Shown piece by piece: positions 33,443 through 44,547 of a stretch of 64,000 nt of DNA. The position numbers were made by a program, and so were the translations under genes. Source of the DNA: Escallonia rubra. Its lineage: Eukaryota; Streptophyta; Magnoliopsida; Escalloniales; Escalloniaceae. How positions within the stretch are numbered: position 1 is the stretch's first letter; each line of letters starts with the position of its first letter. Under the pieces are notes generated by a model. That model searched no databases and was not told the origin of the DNA. It saw nothing but the letters and a program-made list of their open reading frames with translations. The stretch spans positions 62,001 to 126,000 of the forward strand of contig JAVXUO010001949.1 of the NCBI GenBank assembly GCA_033065855.1, in the 5' to 3' direction.

Positions 33443-33673
33443 TGCTGGGATGAGGGATTGCATCAAATCCCAAGATTGCTGTAAATCATGATTATAGGAA
33501 CCAATAATCCCACAATTGCAATAGAGCATGATTATAGGAATCATTAGTTAGCAGGAATTATTTTGTTACCTTATATATCTGTATTACCTAGAATAAATAC
33601 TTGTATATATTTACCTCATGATGAGAATAATAGTATATGTCGAATATTTCTCACCAAAGACCCTTTTAGTTCA
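33443..33673 (+). repeat. 3' LTR of copia element
   Basis: Begins TGCTGGGATGAGGGATTGC and ends CCTTTTAGTTCA, closely matching the 5' LTR except for the 52-bp internal duplication missing here. The first bases TGCTGG differ from TGTTGG of the 5' copy. Confidence 0.85.
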
Positions 33674-35509
33674 TCACTTTTCTTTTCGCATTTTAAAGTA
33701 TGTAATCATTGGATACAAGATCTCACTCAAAGGCTGCCTTTGATGCGTGGGCAATCGGATAGACATGATGTCGACAAATAAGACATGATAACATATCACG
33801 TCAGATAAGGCCGAAAAAGCTACTAATCATATCTTGCATTTGGATCAAATTCAGATTACAGGCCTCATAGAATTATCTTGCTACCTTCATCATAGGCAAC
33901 AACCTCCATCTCATCGTCCTAAACCCACCAACACCACCAACATACACCCTATCAGCATGCCCATCACCAACACCATCAACAAGCCACCGCATAAGCTAGC
34001 CCACCACCACAAATCGCCACCAACATTCGTCACCCATAGATCATAGCTTGTATCATCCACCACTAACCTTTATCACTCACCCCCGCCTATTGTCCCATCC
34101 ACCACCACCAATCGTCAGTCACTCTCTCTCTCTAATGGACACCACCAATTGCCTCCGCCCTCACCTCGAAAGAGGAAATGGGTTCTACGGAGGTGGGTGC
34201 TCTACTAGCGGTGGGTGGCAATGCTCCTCTTCTTCTGTAATGGCTCGTCATTTTTTCTCCTAAGGGCCTTGGATAAAAATAACCCCTCCCCCCATAATTA
34301 TCTCACTCTAGTAGGATAAAAACAGTCCAACATATTGGTTATTCGTCCCTTAAATTATTAAAAAGACAAAAGGGAGTACATGAGTGTAAGTAAAAAAATA
34401 ATATATAAACTGTAAAAGGTTTTTGACAAATTTTTGTAACCTTTTAATTTATCAATGACATTCTGTTATTTACCCAAAAAAAAAAGAAAAACACTAAAAG
34501 ATTTATTTACAATCATGTGGAGCGACATGCAGCACACATTTCACATGAAGCTCGTATACGTAAAAAAAAAAACCTCCTAGCAACAAAGAGCGCTTGTTAC
34601 CAAAAAAATACTACGAAATATTTATAGGGCATTTATCCCCCACCTTTTTTCTATGTATGTATATGTTTGCTTGTGTGTACAAACACACTATGTTTGCAAT
34701 CGTTTAAACTTTAATACTTGTAAATATCATGGTTTAAAAAATAAAGAATGATATTAATTGAAAGTTTTATAAAAAATTTTAGTGTAAGGGTAAGGTGCAC
34801 TTCCTTAATAAATAATAATAAAAAAAATAACTAGATAGGAAAATTTGACGTGTTGTTATGCCAGAATAGAACTAAAAAGACAGTTATGCACTTATATCAA
34901 TCCTTAACGTACTAGTTCATTAAGGATATATATATGTAACATCATATTTAAGTTTTAGAAAGCCTGCTTGTCCCACTTTCTTTTCCAGTCGTCACCACTA
35001 CCCGCACCTGCAACACACAGTGGAGTAAGGAAGCAAGATCGAATGGAATATATTGCCTCCCCCCCCCCCCCCCAAATGCTTGAATCCCATCGGCGACTCG
35101 TTAAATCTTGCCGATGGTTCATTGCTGCGGTGGTGGGTGGGTGACTATGCATGGCTGTCGACATTAGGGTGCGTTAATCTCTTTACATGTAATCACTTAA
35201 CATGTAGGCTACAATAAATAGTATAATTGTCTTTTTTATTAGTTACCATGAAGAACTTCTTAGTGATATAACAACACATATGTCTTCCCTTAAGTAGATA
35301 TACTCGTCCTTGCATTACTAGTAAGTGCATAATTAAGCTTTAACTAGTCATTTATGGCCTTCTTCAAATCTGAATTTTTATTCCTAGGTGAAAAGTAATA
35401 TATAAAATTAGTGTAACTCATTTTTTTGTTTTCTTTTTGAGAGAATGAAGAAATATACACTAAGATCAAAGTTAGAGGATATGTACAATAACAGACAAAA
35501 GAAGTGCAT
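33674..35509. other. AT-rich spacer with low-complexity patches
   Basis: A CCACCAACA-rich stretch at 33890-34110 and a (CT)n patch near 34120 are low complexity. A C-run of 14 lies at 35061-35074. No element ends, genes or RNAs were recognised. Confidence 0.5.
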
Positions 35510-35517
35510 GACAACCC

Positions 35518-36596
35518 AGTGATGTCAATGGGCGGGCTTGGGCCGGCTCAACGGGCCAGTCGAGAAAAAGGGTCGGGCCGGGCCGGAGGAGAGTAATATC
35601 CAGGCCCAGTACAAGCCTTGGCCTTAGGCCCAATATTTAGGGCCAGGCTTGGACTGGGCCCAGGCCCAACAAATTTTTTTTTCAAAAAATCTTGTTATTC
35701 ATTCTTGAAATCCTGAGGTTATTACTCAAGACCCTTAAACACTTTACCCACTCCAAAGAATTAAATTTAGAATTCAATTCACCTTTTTTGTTTGAAACAA
35801 AAAGAAATTTAATTTACATATATTTTTATTTATGTTTAGAACACATAAAATGAAAATGTGATAATTTTTTTTTATAATTATTCCTTTGGCTTGTGATGCA
35901 GAACACATTATGATAAAAAATTTCAATCTATTGGTATCACTACGTGATGATAGTAGTGCATAAATAGCTGCAATATAAGTTAAATGCTCTTGACAATTTA
36001 AATTTATATAAAATCAACTTCATTCCAAGATATTAATTGATAGTCTCTACTAATTCTCTAGTAATTTTAAGTTCGTAATATATTAGAAAAATAATGTCAT
36101 ATTATCACCTATAAGAGAGAAAAAAAAGTGTAACATGTATATACACGTTGAATAGGTAATTTTACTACTTGTTTTTACGTGTACATGTTTTCTAGGTATC
36201 CAAAGCGAATTAATCGTACATTAATTACAATATTTACATAAACTAGTTTTGATATCGTGTTTTGCTGATGGGAACACTTTACAATTTTAAAATACTAAAC
36301 TATGTTGGAAGAGTCTCTTTCCACCTTGTGGTCGTTGCTAAAAAGTTAACAATTATTTTTAGCAACAAAAAATAATTAAAAAAATACATGAGAAGTTGCA
36401 GATAGTATTTTTCAACATTCCATAGGAGTGCTATTATATTACTTACTTATTAATTAATATACAAAAAACACCACTAAATGTCAACTCTTTAAAGAAAATG
36501 AGACTTTTCCTTTTTAAAATTGAAGTAACATAAAGTATAATCTAACTTTTAAACGGATAGATTTTCATACCACAAATAAGAAAAAAAAGAAGTGAT

Positions 36597-36647
<51 letters not shown>

Positions 36648-37366
36648 CGTCCTTAAAGTAGAATATAAGGGAGGAGAAAGATGCAATTACTAATTTGATT
36701 ATCAAATTTTGAAATAAATTACAAACAACTTAAAGTTAATTTAATGATTGATTTACAAACCAAATCGTAAACTTTGATTGTCACAAAAGTAAGTATTTGT
36801 GGATCATAAATAAAAATAAAAATGCAAAAAAGTTGGTGATGATTAGTAATTAGTTTAAAAACATTAATATAAGCATTTTATATTAAATCAAAACCATCAA
36901 ATTAGTTTGAGTTATGTGCAAATGGTACAAGTGGGAGTATATTATAGTCAAAATTTTATAGTGAGATGAAGAGAAAAGAAATATGCATGTCCAAAAAGTT
37001 AAATGAAAAGAGAAAAATATGAGATAGAGAATAAGGCGCAAGAAAGAAGGGGAAAGAAAAAAAAAGTAATTAAAAATGGTTTAGGGCCAGGCCAGAATAG
37101 GGCCGAAAAGTGGGCCACAACCCGAGCCAAAAATCAGGCTGGGGCCGGGCCAGGCCCTAAAAAATGGGCCAGTTTCGGGCCAGCCAGCTTTTTAGGGCCT
37201 GACCCGGGCCTTTTTAGGGCCGGGCCGGGCTTGATAAAAATGGAAAAAATCCAGGCCTAGCCTTAGCCCTGGCCCAAGGCCCTACGGTTTAAAGCCGCCA
37301 TTATTCATCATTAAGGCCAGGTCGTGCTGGCCCGTGGGTGGCTAGGCTTTTTTGACATCTCTATCA
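35518..37366. mobile_element. hAT-like non-autonomous transposon with GGGCC-rich ends
   Basis: Flanked by a perfect 8-bp duplication GACAACCC (35510-35517 and 37367-37374), the length typical of hAT elements. Ends contain AGTGATGTCAA (left) and TTGACATCTCTA (right), an imperfect terminal inverted repeat offset by a few bases. Both subterminal regions are dense in GGGCC/GGCCC words (35530-35670 and 37080-37345) in inverted arrangement, around a very AT-rich middle with no transposase. Exact ends may be off by up to four bases because the inverted repeats do not align perfectly with the duplication. Confidence 0.7.
36599..36645. repeat. (GA)n microsatellite
   Basis: Over 20 uninterrupted GA units inside the hAT-like element. 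Confidence 0.95.
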
Positions 37367-37374
37367 GACAACCC

Positions 37375-38029
37375 CATCCAAAGTAGTAGATAACTACTTA
37401 ATTCAAAAGACTACCGGAAACACAACACCACAAAGGATTCATATTTAAGGCAAAATAACGATTCGAGGCAGAGGAAAGACTGGCTGTACACTATCAAAAC
37501 AATCTAGCTTTATTACAGGACTAGATCAAAAAGCAAAAGACGCCATTGTTGTTGACAGTTGAAGCACAAATTCTTTGCCTTGGGTATGCAACGAATGCAA
37601 TTTCCAGTAGCTGTTAGTCATACTACATAGACTGTTAAAAGCTGAAGATGCCTCTCTTCTACTGTTCATCTGCAACATGAATTTGGAGTGAGGGATAAGA
37701 AAAATGAGGTGCAAATAATTTTCGTGAGACAACCAATCAGTGGCAAGAAGCATAGCAGAAGATATCGCACTAGTAATATCAGTTGATAAGATAACATCAG
37801 AATATACACCAATTGGAGCCCACACTGACTTAAGCAAAACCAATCCAATACCAAGCTGCAAAGTATTGTTATGGCCTGAGACATATATGGCACAGAATAT
37901 AGGGGAGTATGGCATTTTACAAACGCAACTCGAGGCATTTTATAAGTGGGATTAGAGGAGGGTAAAAATGCTCAAAATACTAATCTCCTCGATATGCCAA
38001 TTCTAATATGATTTTTCAATTCCTTTAAA
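37375..38029. other. spacer next to LINE fragment
   Basis: Overlapping 90- to 130-codon open frames on the - strand (37526-37938) show no recognisable domain. It may be the 3' tail of the LINE fragment that follows. Confidence 0.35.
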
Positions 38030-38530
38030 CGAGAAAGACAAGCTTTGGTGGCTGTGATATTGAGGAATAGAATATGGCTCTGAGCCACAATCTGACTCGT
38101 AGAAAAGTTATCTCATTTGAAAAAAAGAGCATTCAGACCACACCAAAGAGTAAAACTATTCTCCAAACTAGATTTAACAAAATCCTTATTGTTCCTGTGT
38201 ATAGTTTGTCCAATGAGTTCACAAACCAATATTTGACATAGATCATAGCAGGGCTAGGAGAACCCTCATATCCAAGTGTATCTTGCCATATATCTTGTAC
38301 TCTGGACACTCAAGAAAAAGATGTTCATGAGTTTTCCGCTGCTACAAACAAATTGGGCACAAGATTGCCACAAGATAGTTTCTTTTTATCGGTTCTGATG
38401 CAACCGCAAGCCTTTGATGAAGAAGTTGCCATAAAACATCTTAAGTTGCCACAGCCGACTAAACACCTTCTTTAGTATATGGCTAGTATCTCACATCTTC
38501 TAAACCAAAATAGGAAAGTTTTAAATGTAA
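38030..38530 (-). pseudogene. LINE 3' fragment, zf-RVT region
   Basis: On the - strand the sequence reads WQLLHQRLAVASEPIKR, then LCPICL, then THEHLFLECPEYKIYGK, matching the zf-RVT zinc-binding end of plant LINE ORF2 (CPxC....HLFxxCP). Several frameshifts. Shares no obvious nucleotide identity with the LINE at 20745-23830. Confidence 0.55.
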
Positions 38531-38857
38531 TATGTGAGCTACAATAACTGCATGAGAATGGTTAAGTCTTAAATATGTGAGTTATTACTAAATAAATTCA
38601 AAATGTGCCACTGTCCTCAGTATGATATGCCTGTAATTTATCAGGAAGCATTTGCAACAATCATCAATCCATCCAAACTGAAATGGAGCACAATTTTTTT
38701 AGAAAACAGAGGGCATATCTCAGAGCATCAAAGAATCATGTTTTCTTATCAAACTTTCTTCACACTTGGCACTATTCTAAGTATCAACCTGTGACATGGA
38801 GAACTGGGCTACCCACTAAGCACATAACTACGTTAAGCCCACTAAGCACACAACTAT
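38531..38857. other. spacer left of the Tat-type element
   Basis: No feature recognised. The last five bases, ACTAT, are the probable left target duplication of the element starting at 38858. Confidence 0.5.
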
Positions 38858-39179
38858 TGATGCCAAGGAAAGTGGGTTCGTACTTACGTGGAGGTGCCAC
38901 AAAGGCTGCAGTCCGAGTCAGCTTCCAAGTATGTTGATGTGAGACACATCAAGGGTGGAACAAGGGCAGAGACCAAGGGCTTTCCAGACAGAACTCGAGG
39001 GTGGCAGTACTGCGAGGGCGATAGCGCGAGATGAATATACGACGACAGTCACAGTCCGATGCTTAGGTCCAGAGTCAGGGTGCTGTATGTTTCTCTCTCT
39101 AGAATTCTAGAGTGAGAAAGTAAAAATGTTCTGAAAATGTCCAATATGTTATCCTCCTCAAATAAATTCTCAAGACCTC

Positions 39180-39187
39180 TATTTATA
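39180..39187 (-). promoter_or_regulatory. TATA box in left LTR of Tat-type element
   Basis: TATAAATA on the - strand, in CTCTATAAATAGAG. It leaves about 2.6 kb of U3 and about 0.3 kb of R/U5. Confidence 0.6.
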
Positions 39188-39591
39188 GAGATTGAGATGA
39201 TGATGTCATTAACTTACACGTGGCGCTCCCCGGGAGTGACACGTCACCGGGGGGGGGGGGTCCACGGGTGCCGGTGCTCCACGGATTGTCAGATCGCATA
39301 TTCACCCGGCCTGCTCCTCACAGCGTCGCTCTGTCTGTCTGGAAAGACTGGCTCCCACCGCATCGGTGTGGCCAGAGAACCCCCTTGATCTAGCCTCCAA
39401 TCCAAGCCCTTGCGGAGTCCCACAGGCCTGGCAGCGGTGGGGAAGACCCGACGCCCAACTGCCAGGTGAACTAGGTGCGATGCCCTCCGAAGACCTGCTC
39501 CCGTCTCGGAGTGACCCGGGGGTCATAGTCCCTAGGGGTGCCGACGCAAGCCCCCAGTGCCGGAGCACGTAGGCCAGTCACGCAGGCACCC

Positions 39592-40280
39592 TGACGGAGA
39601 TAGTGTCCCGGAGGAGTCGTCTATTCCGCAGGCCAAGGTAGCATCCCGGAGGAGCCGTCTACCCGGCCGGCCAAGGTAGCATCCCGGAGGAGCCGTCTAC
39701 CTGGCGGAAGGGGAGTTGAAGAGCTCCCTGGCAGAGATAGTGTCCCAGAGGAGTCGCCTATCCCTGCGGGTGAGTCCTTATGCCGGAGCACTTGGAGCGA
39801 GTCAAGGTAGCATCCCGGAGGAGCCGTCTACCCGACTGGCCGAGGTAGCATCCCGGAGGAGCCGTCTACCTGGCGGAAGGGGAGTTGAAGAGCTCCCTGG
39901 CAGAGATAGTGTCCCGGAGGAGTCGCCTATCCCCGCGGGTGAGTCCTTGTGCCGGAGCACTCGGAGCATGTCAAGGTAGCATCCCGGAGGAGCCGTCTAC
40001 CCGACTGGCCGAGGTAGCATCCCGGAGGAGCCGTCTACCTGGCGGAAGGGGAGTTGAAGAGCTCCCTGGCAGAGATGGTGTCCCGGAGGAGTCGCCTATC
40101 CCCGCGGGTGAGTCCTTGTGCCGGAGCACTCGAAGCATGTCAAGGTAGCATCCCGGAGGAGCCGTCTACCCGACTGGCCGAGGTAGCATCCCAGAGGAGC
40201 CATCTACCTGGCGGAAGGGGAGTTGAAGAGCTCCCTGGCAGAGATAGTGTCCCGGGGGAGTCGCCTATTCCCGCGGATGA
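39592..40280 (-). repeat. 169-bp tandem array in left LTR
   Basis: The block GAGTTGAAGAGCTCCCTGGC recurs at exact 169-bp spacing (39714, 39883, 40052, 40221). Each unit holds shorter internal repeats of GTAGCATCCCGGAGGAGCCG. Open frames across it are by-products of a repeat without stops. Confidence 0.92.
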
Positions 40281-40329
40281 TGTACACTCCGGAGAGTGGG
40301 TTGAAGCATGTTCCATGACCAAGGCAAGG

Positions 40330-40640
40330 TGCGCATGGTGTGATGAATGAGTGTGGTGCCCGGGGGCATGATGATATGATCGTGGCGCATGGGCGCGATG
40401 AAGTGAGTAAGGTGCCAGGAGCACGTCTATGTCAATGGCGCGGCGCATGGGCGCGACGGAGTGCGTAAGGTGCCGGAGGCATGCTTGTGTCAATGGTGGC
40501 GCATGGGCGCGACAGAGTGTGTAAGGTGCCGGGGGCACGTTGGTGTCAATGGTGGCGCATGGGCACGACATAGTGCGTATAGTGCCGGGGGCACGGTAGT
40601 GTGACAGAGAGCCTGGGGACACGGCTGTATCAGCGGCGCG
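40330..40640 (-). repeat. about 55-bp tandem array in left LTR
   Basis: Four to five units with GTGCGTAAGGTGCCGGGGGC and GTCAATGGTGGCGCATGGGC. The same array lies at 47830-48140. Confidence 0.85.
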
Positions 40641-40737
40641 GTGCACGGGCGCGGCGAAGTGTTGGAGTGTGACGCCCGGACGTCGGTGACGGGGGTCACG
40701 GAGACGACGTCCGGGCGACGGATGATGAGCATCATGG

Positions 40738-40905
40738 AGTTGTGTCTGGGCGACGGGGTCGCGGAGTTGTGTCCGGGCGACGGGGGTCGCGGAGTTGTGC
40801 CCGGGCGACGGGGTCGCGGAGTTGTGTCCGGGCGACGGGGGTCGCGGAGTTGTGTCCGGGCGACGGGGGTCGCGGAGTTGTGTCCGGGCGACGGGGGTCG
40901 CGGAG
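40738..40905 (-). repeat. 28-bp tandem array in left LTR, six units
   Basis: Units of TTGTGTCCGGGCGACGGGGG plus TCGCGGAG, with single-base variants. The right LTR has four units at 48230-48345. Confidence 0.9.
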
Positions 40906-40959
40906 TTGATGGACGACGGATGACGGACGTCGTGAAGTTGATGTACGAACGGACGTCGG

Positions 40960-41175
40960 GAGGTTGATGTACGAATGTCAGTAAGGTGATGCACGACGGA
41001 CGTCGCGAGGTTGATGTACGAACGTCCGTAAGGTGATCCACGACGGACGTCGCGAGGTTGATGTACGAACGTCCGTAAGGTGATGCACGACGGACGTCGC
41101 GAGGTTGATGTACGAACGTCCGTAAGCTGATGCACGACGGAGGTCGCGAGGTTGATGTACGAACGTCCGTAAACA
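40960..41175 (-). repeat. 47-bp tandem array in left LTR
   Basis: Four full 47-bp units (AAGGTGATGCACGACGGACG, TCGCGAGGTTGATGTACGAA, CGTCCGT) with degenerate ones before. Rich in ACGT cores and GACGTC. The same array lies at 48410-48612. Confidence 0.9.
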
Positions 41176-41831
41176 TCGCGGAGGTGCAAAGACTCGGGAA
41201 AACAAGTGCGCGCAGGAGGGAAGGCCATAGGCCAAACATTGGGGGGAAGGCCAAGGCCACCACCCCTGGGGAGGCCGAGGCCGACCCCTTGGTGAGGCCG
41301 AGGCCGACCTTAGGGGGTGGCCAAGGTAAAAGGCCAACTCCCATGAAGGGAGGCCAAGGCCACTCCCCCCTTCGATGAACTTCGGGCGCGCCGACGGTAG
41401 GTGTTTTGATAAGCAATGATGAATCTGAAAGTTGTATTGCGACGAGCATGCTACCAAGAATCGTACCCACATGATGAACAAGGTGCCAGAGTCATGTATG
41501 GAACGTACGAAATGAAAAAAGTGCAAAAAGGACTTTGCGCGAAGAGTGAAGAGCCGGGGGGGAAAGGCCAAGGCCAAACCTCCTTGGGCAAGTGTCATGG
41601 CGCATCGACGGACAATGTGCGAAGTGCGACGGTCGAAGCGTGATGCGGCGTCGCACGATGATGAGTTTCTTGGCGACGAAGTCGCGTAGAAGAAGTAAAA
41701 AGTGCACGTGACTTGAGCATGCACGCTTTGACCGGTTGTGAGCGTTGAAAAAGTCTGTTGCTTGTGCAGACGTGTCATGCAAAATGGGACCACAGTGGGC
41801 CTTTGGGTACGACCAGAATAGGTTGGGAACA

Positions 41832-41841
41832 TAAGCCCCCT
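41832..41841 (-). other. polypurine tract of Tat-type element
   Basis: On the - strand AGGGGGCTTA directly precedes the TGTTCCC start of the 3' LTR. It is short but in the right place. Confidence 0.55.
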
Positions 41842-44540
41842 GCGTGTGGTGTGCGCGGAGGGGCAATCCGAGCGGGCACTGCACGCATAAACACTTAGCA
41901 AGATTTTATGTTGTTTGGCCGGAGTGCTGTTGAGGTCGTCAATGCATGATGATGAAGAGTAGGTGGCTCGAGCCACCTCGTGCACCACCTATGAAAGCCT
42001 TGGGATGCTTGGGTGTTGACACAAGGGCATGATGATAGGGCGCAGGGGCGCGAGCATGTAAACGGCACCTGGGCGACGAACGACGAGTGCCGCAGAGACG
42101 TTACCAGGGCGACGGACGACGAGGGTCGCGGAGACGGCGCACGGACGCTGGCGACGAGGGTCGCGTAGACGACGTCCGGGCGACGAGCTTCGAACAAAGA
42201 GTAGGAGTAAGTGGTTCGAGCTACCTCGCGCACCACCTACCATGGATGTTGATGTCGGATGACGTTGTCACATGGGATGTGATCAAATTTACAAAAAAAA
42301 TCTAAGTGTAAAAAGTATGAAATGTGTAGGGGCGCGATGTGCGTGATCAGGCGTCGCGATGCGCGGGCAGTCCACGACGGGCGCATGGGCGCGAGCAAGG
42401 GAAGGCGGTCAATGTTGTAAGCAAATTTTATTTTTTTTGTTTTTAAGTTGCCGGCTTTTGATGTCGGTGTTCGGTCATTGGGTGAATGTGGGCAATCCGA
42501 AGTATGTATGGGTTGTCGGCCGAGAGGTCCGCCGTGATGAGAAAGGTGAGAGGGGGATGATTGTTGTGTTTTTTTTTGGCCGAAGTGGATGGCTTTGGTT
42601 GATGGAGGCCGTAGTGGGCATGGAGGATGGTCATGGAGGATGGTCATGTGTTAAAGTGGAAGGTTGGCCTTGGGTGAAGGTGTGCAGATCGAAGGTGGTG
42701 AAGGGGAAGAAGTTATGGAAAGGTTCTTGAAGATGGAGGGGTCGGCCTTGGGTGTGGCGTGATGGTCGGCCTCGGCATAGGTGAAGGGAAGCAAAGCTGA
42801 AATGGGGAGGAGGATGAAGAGATGAAGGGGAAGAAGGGGAAGTGTCGGCCTCGGCCTTGGGTGTGGCGTGAGGGTCGGCCTAGGGGAGGGCGACCTCGAC
42901 CTCGGCAGGGGCGGCCTCGGCGCAGGCAGGGGCGGCCTTGGCGCGGTCGGCCTCGGCCTTGGCAGGGGCAGCCTTGGCGCGGTCGGCCTCGGCCTTGGCA
43001 TGGGCAGCCTTGGCGCGGTCGGCCTCGGCCTTGGCATGGGCGGCCTCGGCCTTGGCGGGGCGGCGAGGGGGGAGAAGGAGGGGTTGGTGAGGCTAAAGGG
43101 GAATGGGGGAGGAAGGGGGGAAGGGGGAAGGGAGGCGGCGACGGTGGGGTGCCGCGGTGGCCGAGGCCGAGGGGTAGGGGGAGGGGAAAGAAAGGGAAGA
43201 GGAAAGGGGAGAGAGAGGAAAGGGGAAATGAGAGGGAGGGGCGAGGCCGAGGGGGTAGGGGGAGGGATGGCTGAGGCCGAAGGGGGAGGGGAGGGAGGGG
43301 GAGGAAGGGGAAAGGTGGGGCGGCGTGGTGAGAAGAAGAAGAAAGAAGAAGAAAGGGGAAGAAGTGGGGGCGGCGGCGGCGGCGAGGTGCCGCGGGTGGC
43401 CGGCGGCTGGAGGAAGGAGGTGCGGCCGGGGGGGTCGTCGCCGGCGAGGGAGATGCTTGGTAGGAGGCCGAAGGGGGCGCCGCAAGGAGAAGAGGGCGGC
43501 GGCCGCGCATGAAGAGAAGAGAAAGAGAAAGAGATGAGGAAGAATTAGGGTTAGAAAATTAGGGTTTGGGAGGGAAAGAAAGGCGCGGGTCGGGTTTCGG
43601 GTAGGTTCGGGTCGCGGGTCGGTCTCAGCACTGAGATAGAATGGGCGCGGGTCAGGGCGCACGGGTCGGTTCGGGTTCGCGGGTAGGGTTAGTCAGATTT
43701 TTTGAAATTCAAATTTGAATAAAATAATAATAAAATAATAATAAAATAATAATAATTTTTTATTTATTTTTATTTTTTTTGGGCAGCCCTAAGGAGGGAG
43801 CCCCCAATAATATTTTCACAATGTGCAAGATGAGAGTGAGAGAAAATGGAATGGGAGAAGAATGAAGCTTTTCCATGAGAAAGAGAGAAGTTGTTTATGA
43901 AGTGGGGAAAGGGTGATGGGGTGTTGGATGGTGAGGGAGGAGAGGAAAATGTGAGAGGGAGAGTGATGAGAGCATGAATGTGGGGAGCATGTGGGGAGAT
44001 GAAAAACTTGAAAAATTTTCTAAGTGTTGAAATTTTTTTTTTTTTTGAGTTCGGGCAAGGATGCTAAGGGGAGGCCGTTGAGGGTGGTCATTGATCACCG
44101 GTTGCGAAAAAAATGAAAAATTTTCTAAGTGTTGGGCTGAGACAAGGATGCCGAGGGAGACCACTGAGGATGATCATCGATGACCGGTTGCGAAAAAAAT
44201 GAAATTTTTTCTAAGTGTTGGAAAAGTAAATGCAGGATGATGATGCGACCGTAGTAGCGCGGCTCGAGCCACCCCGCGCACCACGTACCAAGTCATTGCA
44301 ATGTGAGACCGAAGGGATTGGGAAGGGGTGAAGCCCCCAAGGGAGTGGGTGATGGCAAGAAGGGTGATATCAACAGACTTGTGCAAGATCAATGTAGCTT
44401 GAAAGTTTTCTAAGTCTGGAAAATGTAACTTCATTGATAACAAAGGATAGGCAACATGCCTTGATACATGGGTATGGAAACTTGCAAAATGAACGAAAAA
44501 ATTACAAGTGTGGAAAATGCACTAAGGCATGCCCTTATGT
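41842..44540 (-). other. non-coding, repeat-rich internal region of Tat-type element
   Basis: It occupies the place of pol. Contents: repeated words of the type GAGCCACCTCGTGCACCACC at about 41970, 42215 and 44262; array-like CGACGGACGACGAGGGTCGC at 42075-42180; a purine- and GGCCTCGGCCTTGGC-rich minisatellite at 42650-43520; an (AAT)n patch near 43718-43765; and a duplicated block with CCGGTTGCGAAAAAAATGAA at about 44097 and 44180. Long open frames on both strands (up to 265 codons) are Pro/Arg or Gly/Arg low-complexity readings, not genes. Confidence 0.7.
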
Positions 44541-44547
44541 CCCGCAC

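Larger units (their letters stand above)
25479..33673 (+). mobile_element. Ty1/copia retrotransposon, decayed, with nested solo LTR
   Basis: Short LTRs (25479-25761 and 33443-33673) flank gag, protease, integrase, RT and RNase H remnants in copia order on the + strand. PBS-like TGATATCATAGC follows the 5' LTR by three bases, and a GAGGGGAG polypurine tract abuts the 3' LTR. A 3.36-kb LTR of another element interrupts RT at 29026-32383; removing it leaves an element of about 4.8 kb, normal for copia. Many stops and frameshifts. No clear target duplication was found (left CTTAT, right TCACT). Confidence 0.88.
38858..41831 (-). repeat. 3' LTR of Tat-type element (left copy), 2974 bp
   Basis: Nearly the same as 46355-49268. 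It carries a TATA box, then four tandem arrays in U3. It is 60 bp longer than the other LTR, almost wholly because the 28-bp array has six units here and four there. Confidence 0.92.

Noticed and set aside
33834-34263. Pro/His-rich small open frames
   Set aside because: CCACCA-type low-complexity sequence with no domain or splice context.
35061-35074. C-homopolymer run
   Set aside because: Simple homopolymer, likely length-unstable or assembly-sensitive; no functional meaning assigned.
39592-40280. CRISPR-like regular repeats
   Set aside because: Units are contiguous tandem repeats with no unique spacers, and the context is a plant LTR retrotransposon.
40140-41470. Open frames of 326 and 362 codons on the - strand
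   Set aside because: They are periodic readings (RRPSC, HQPRDV, VARTQLRDP repeats) of the LTR tandem arrays with no stop in the unit. The same readings occur in the other LTR in broken form.
42651-43662. Long open frames on both strands (265, 214 and 189 codons)
   Set aside because: Low-complexity Pro/Arg/Ser or Gly/Arg composition from GGCCTCGGCCTTGGC-type repeats, open on both strands at once, inside the non-coding part of the Tat-type element.
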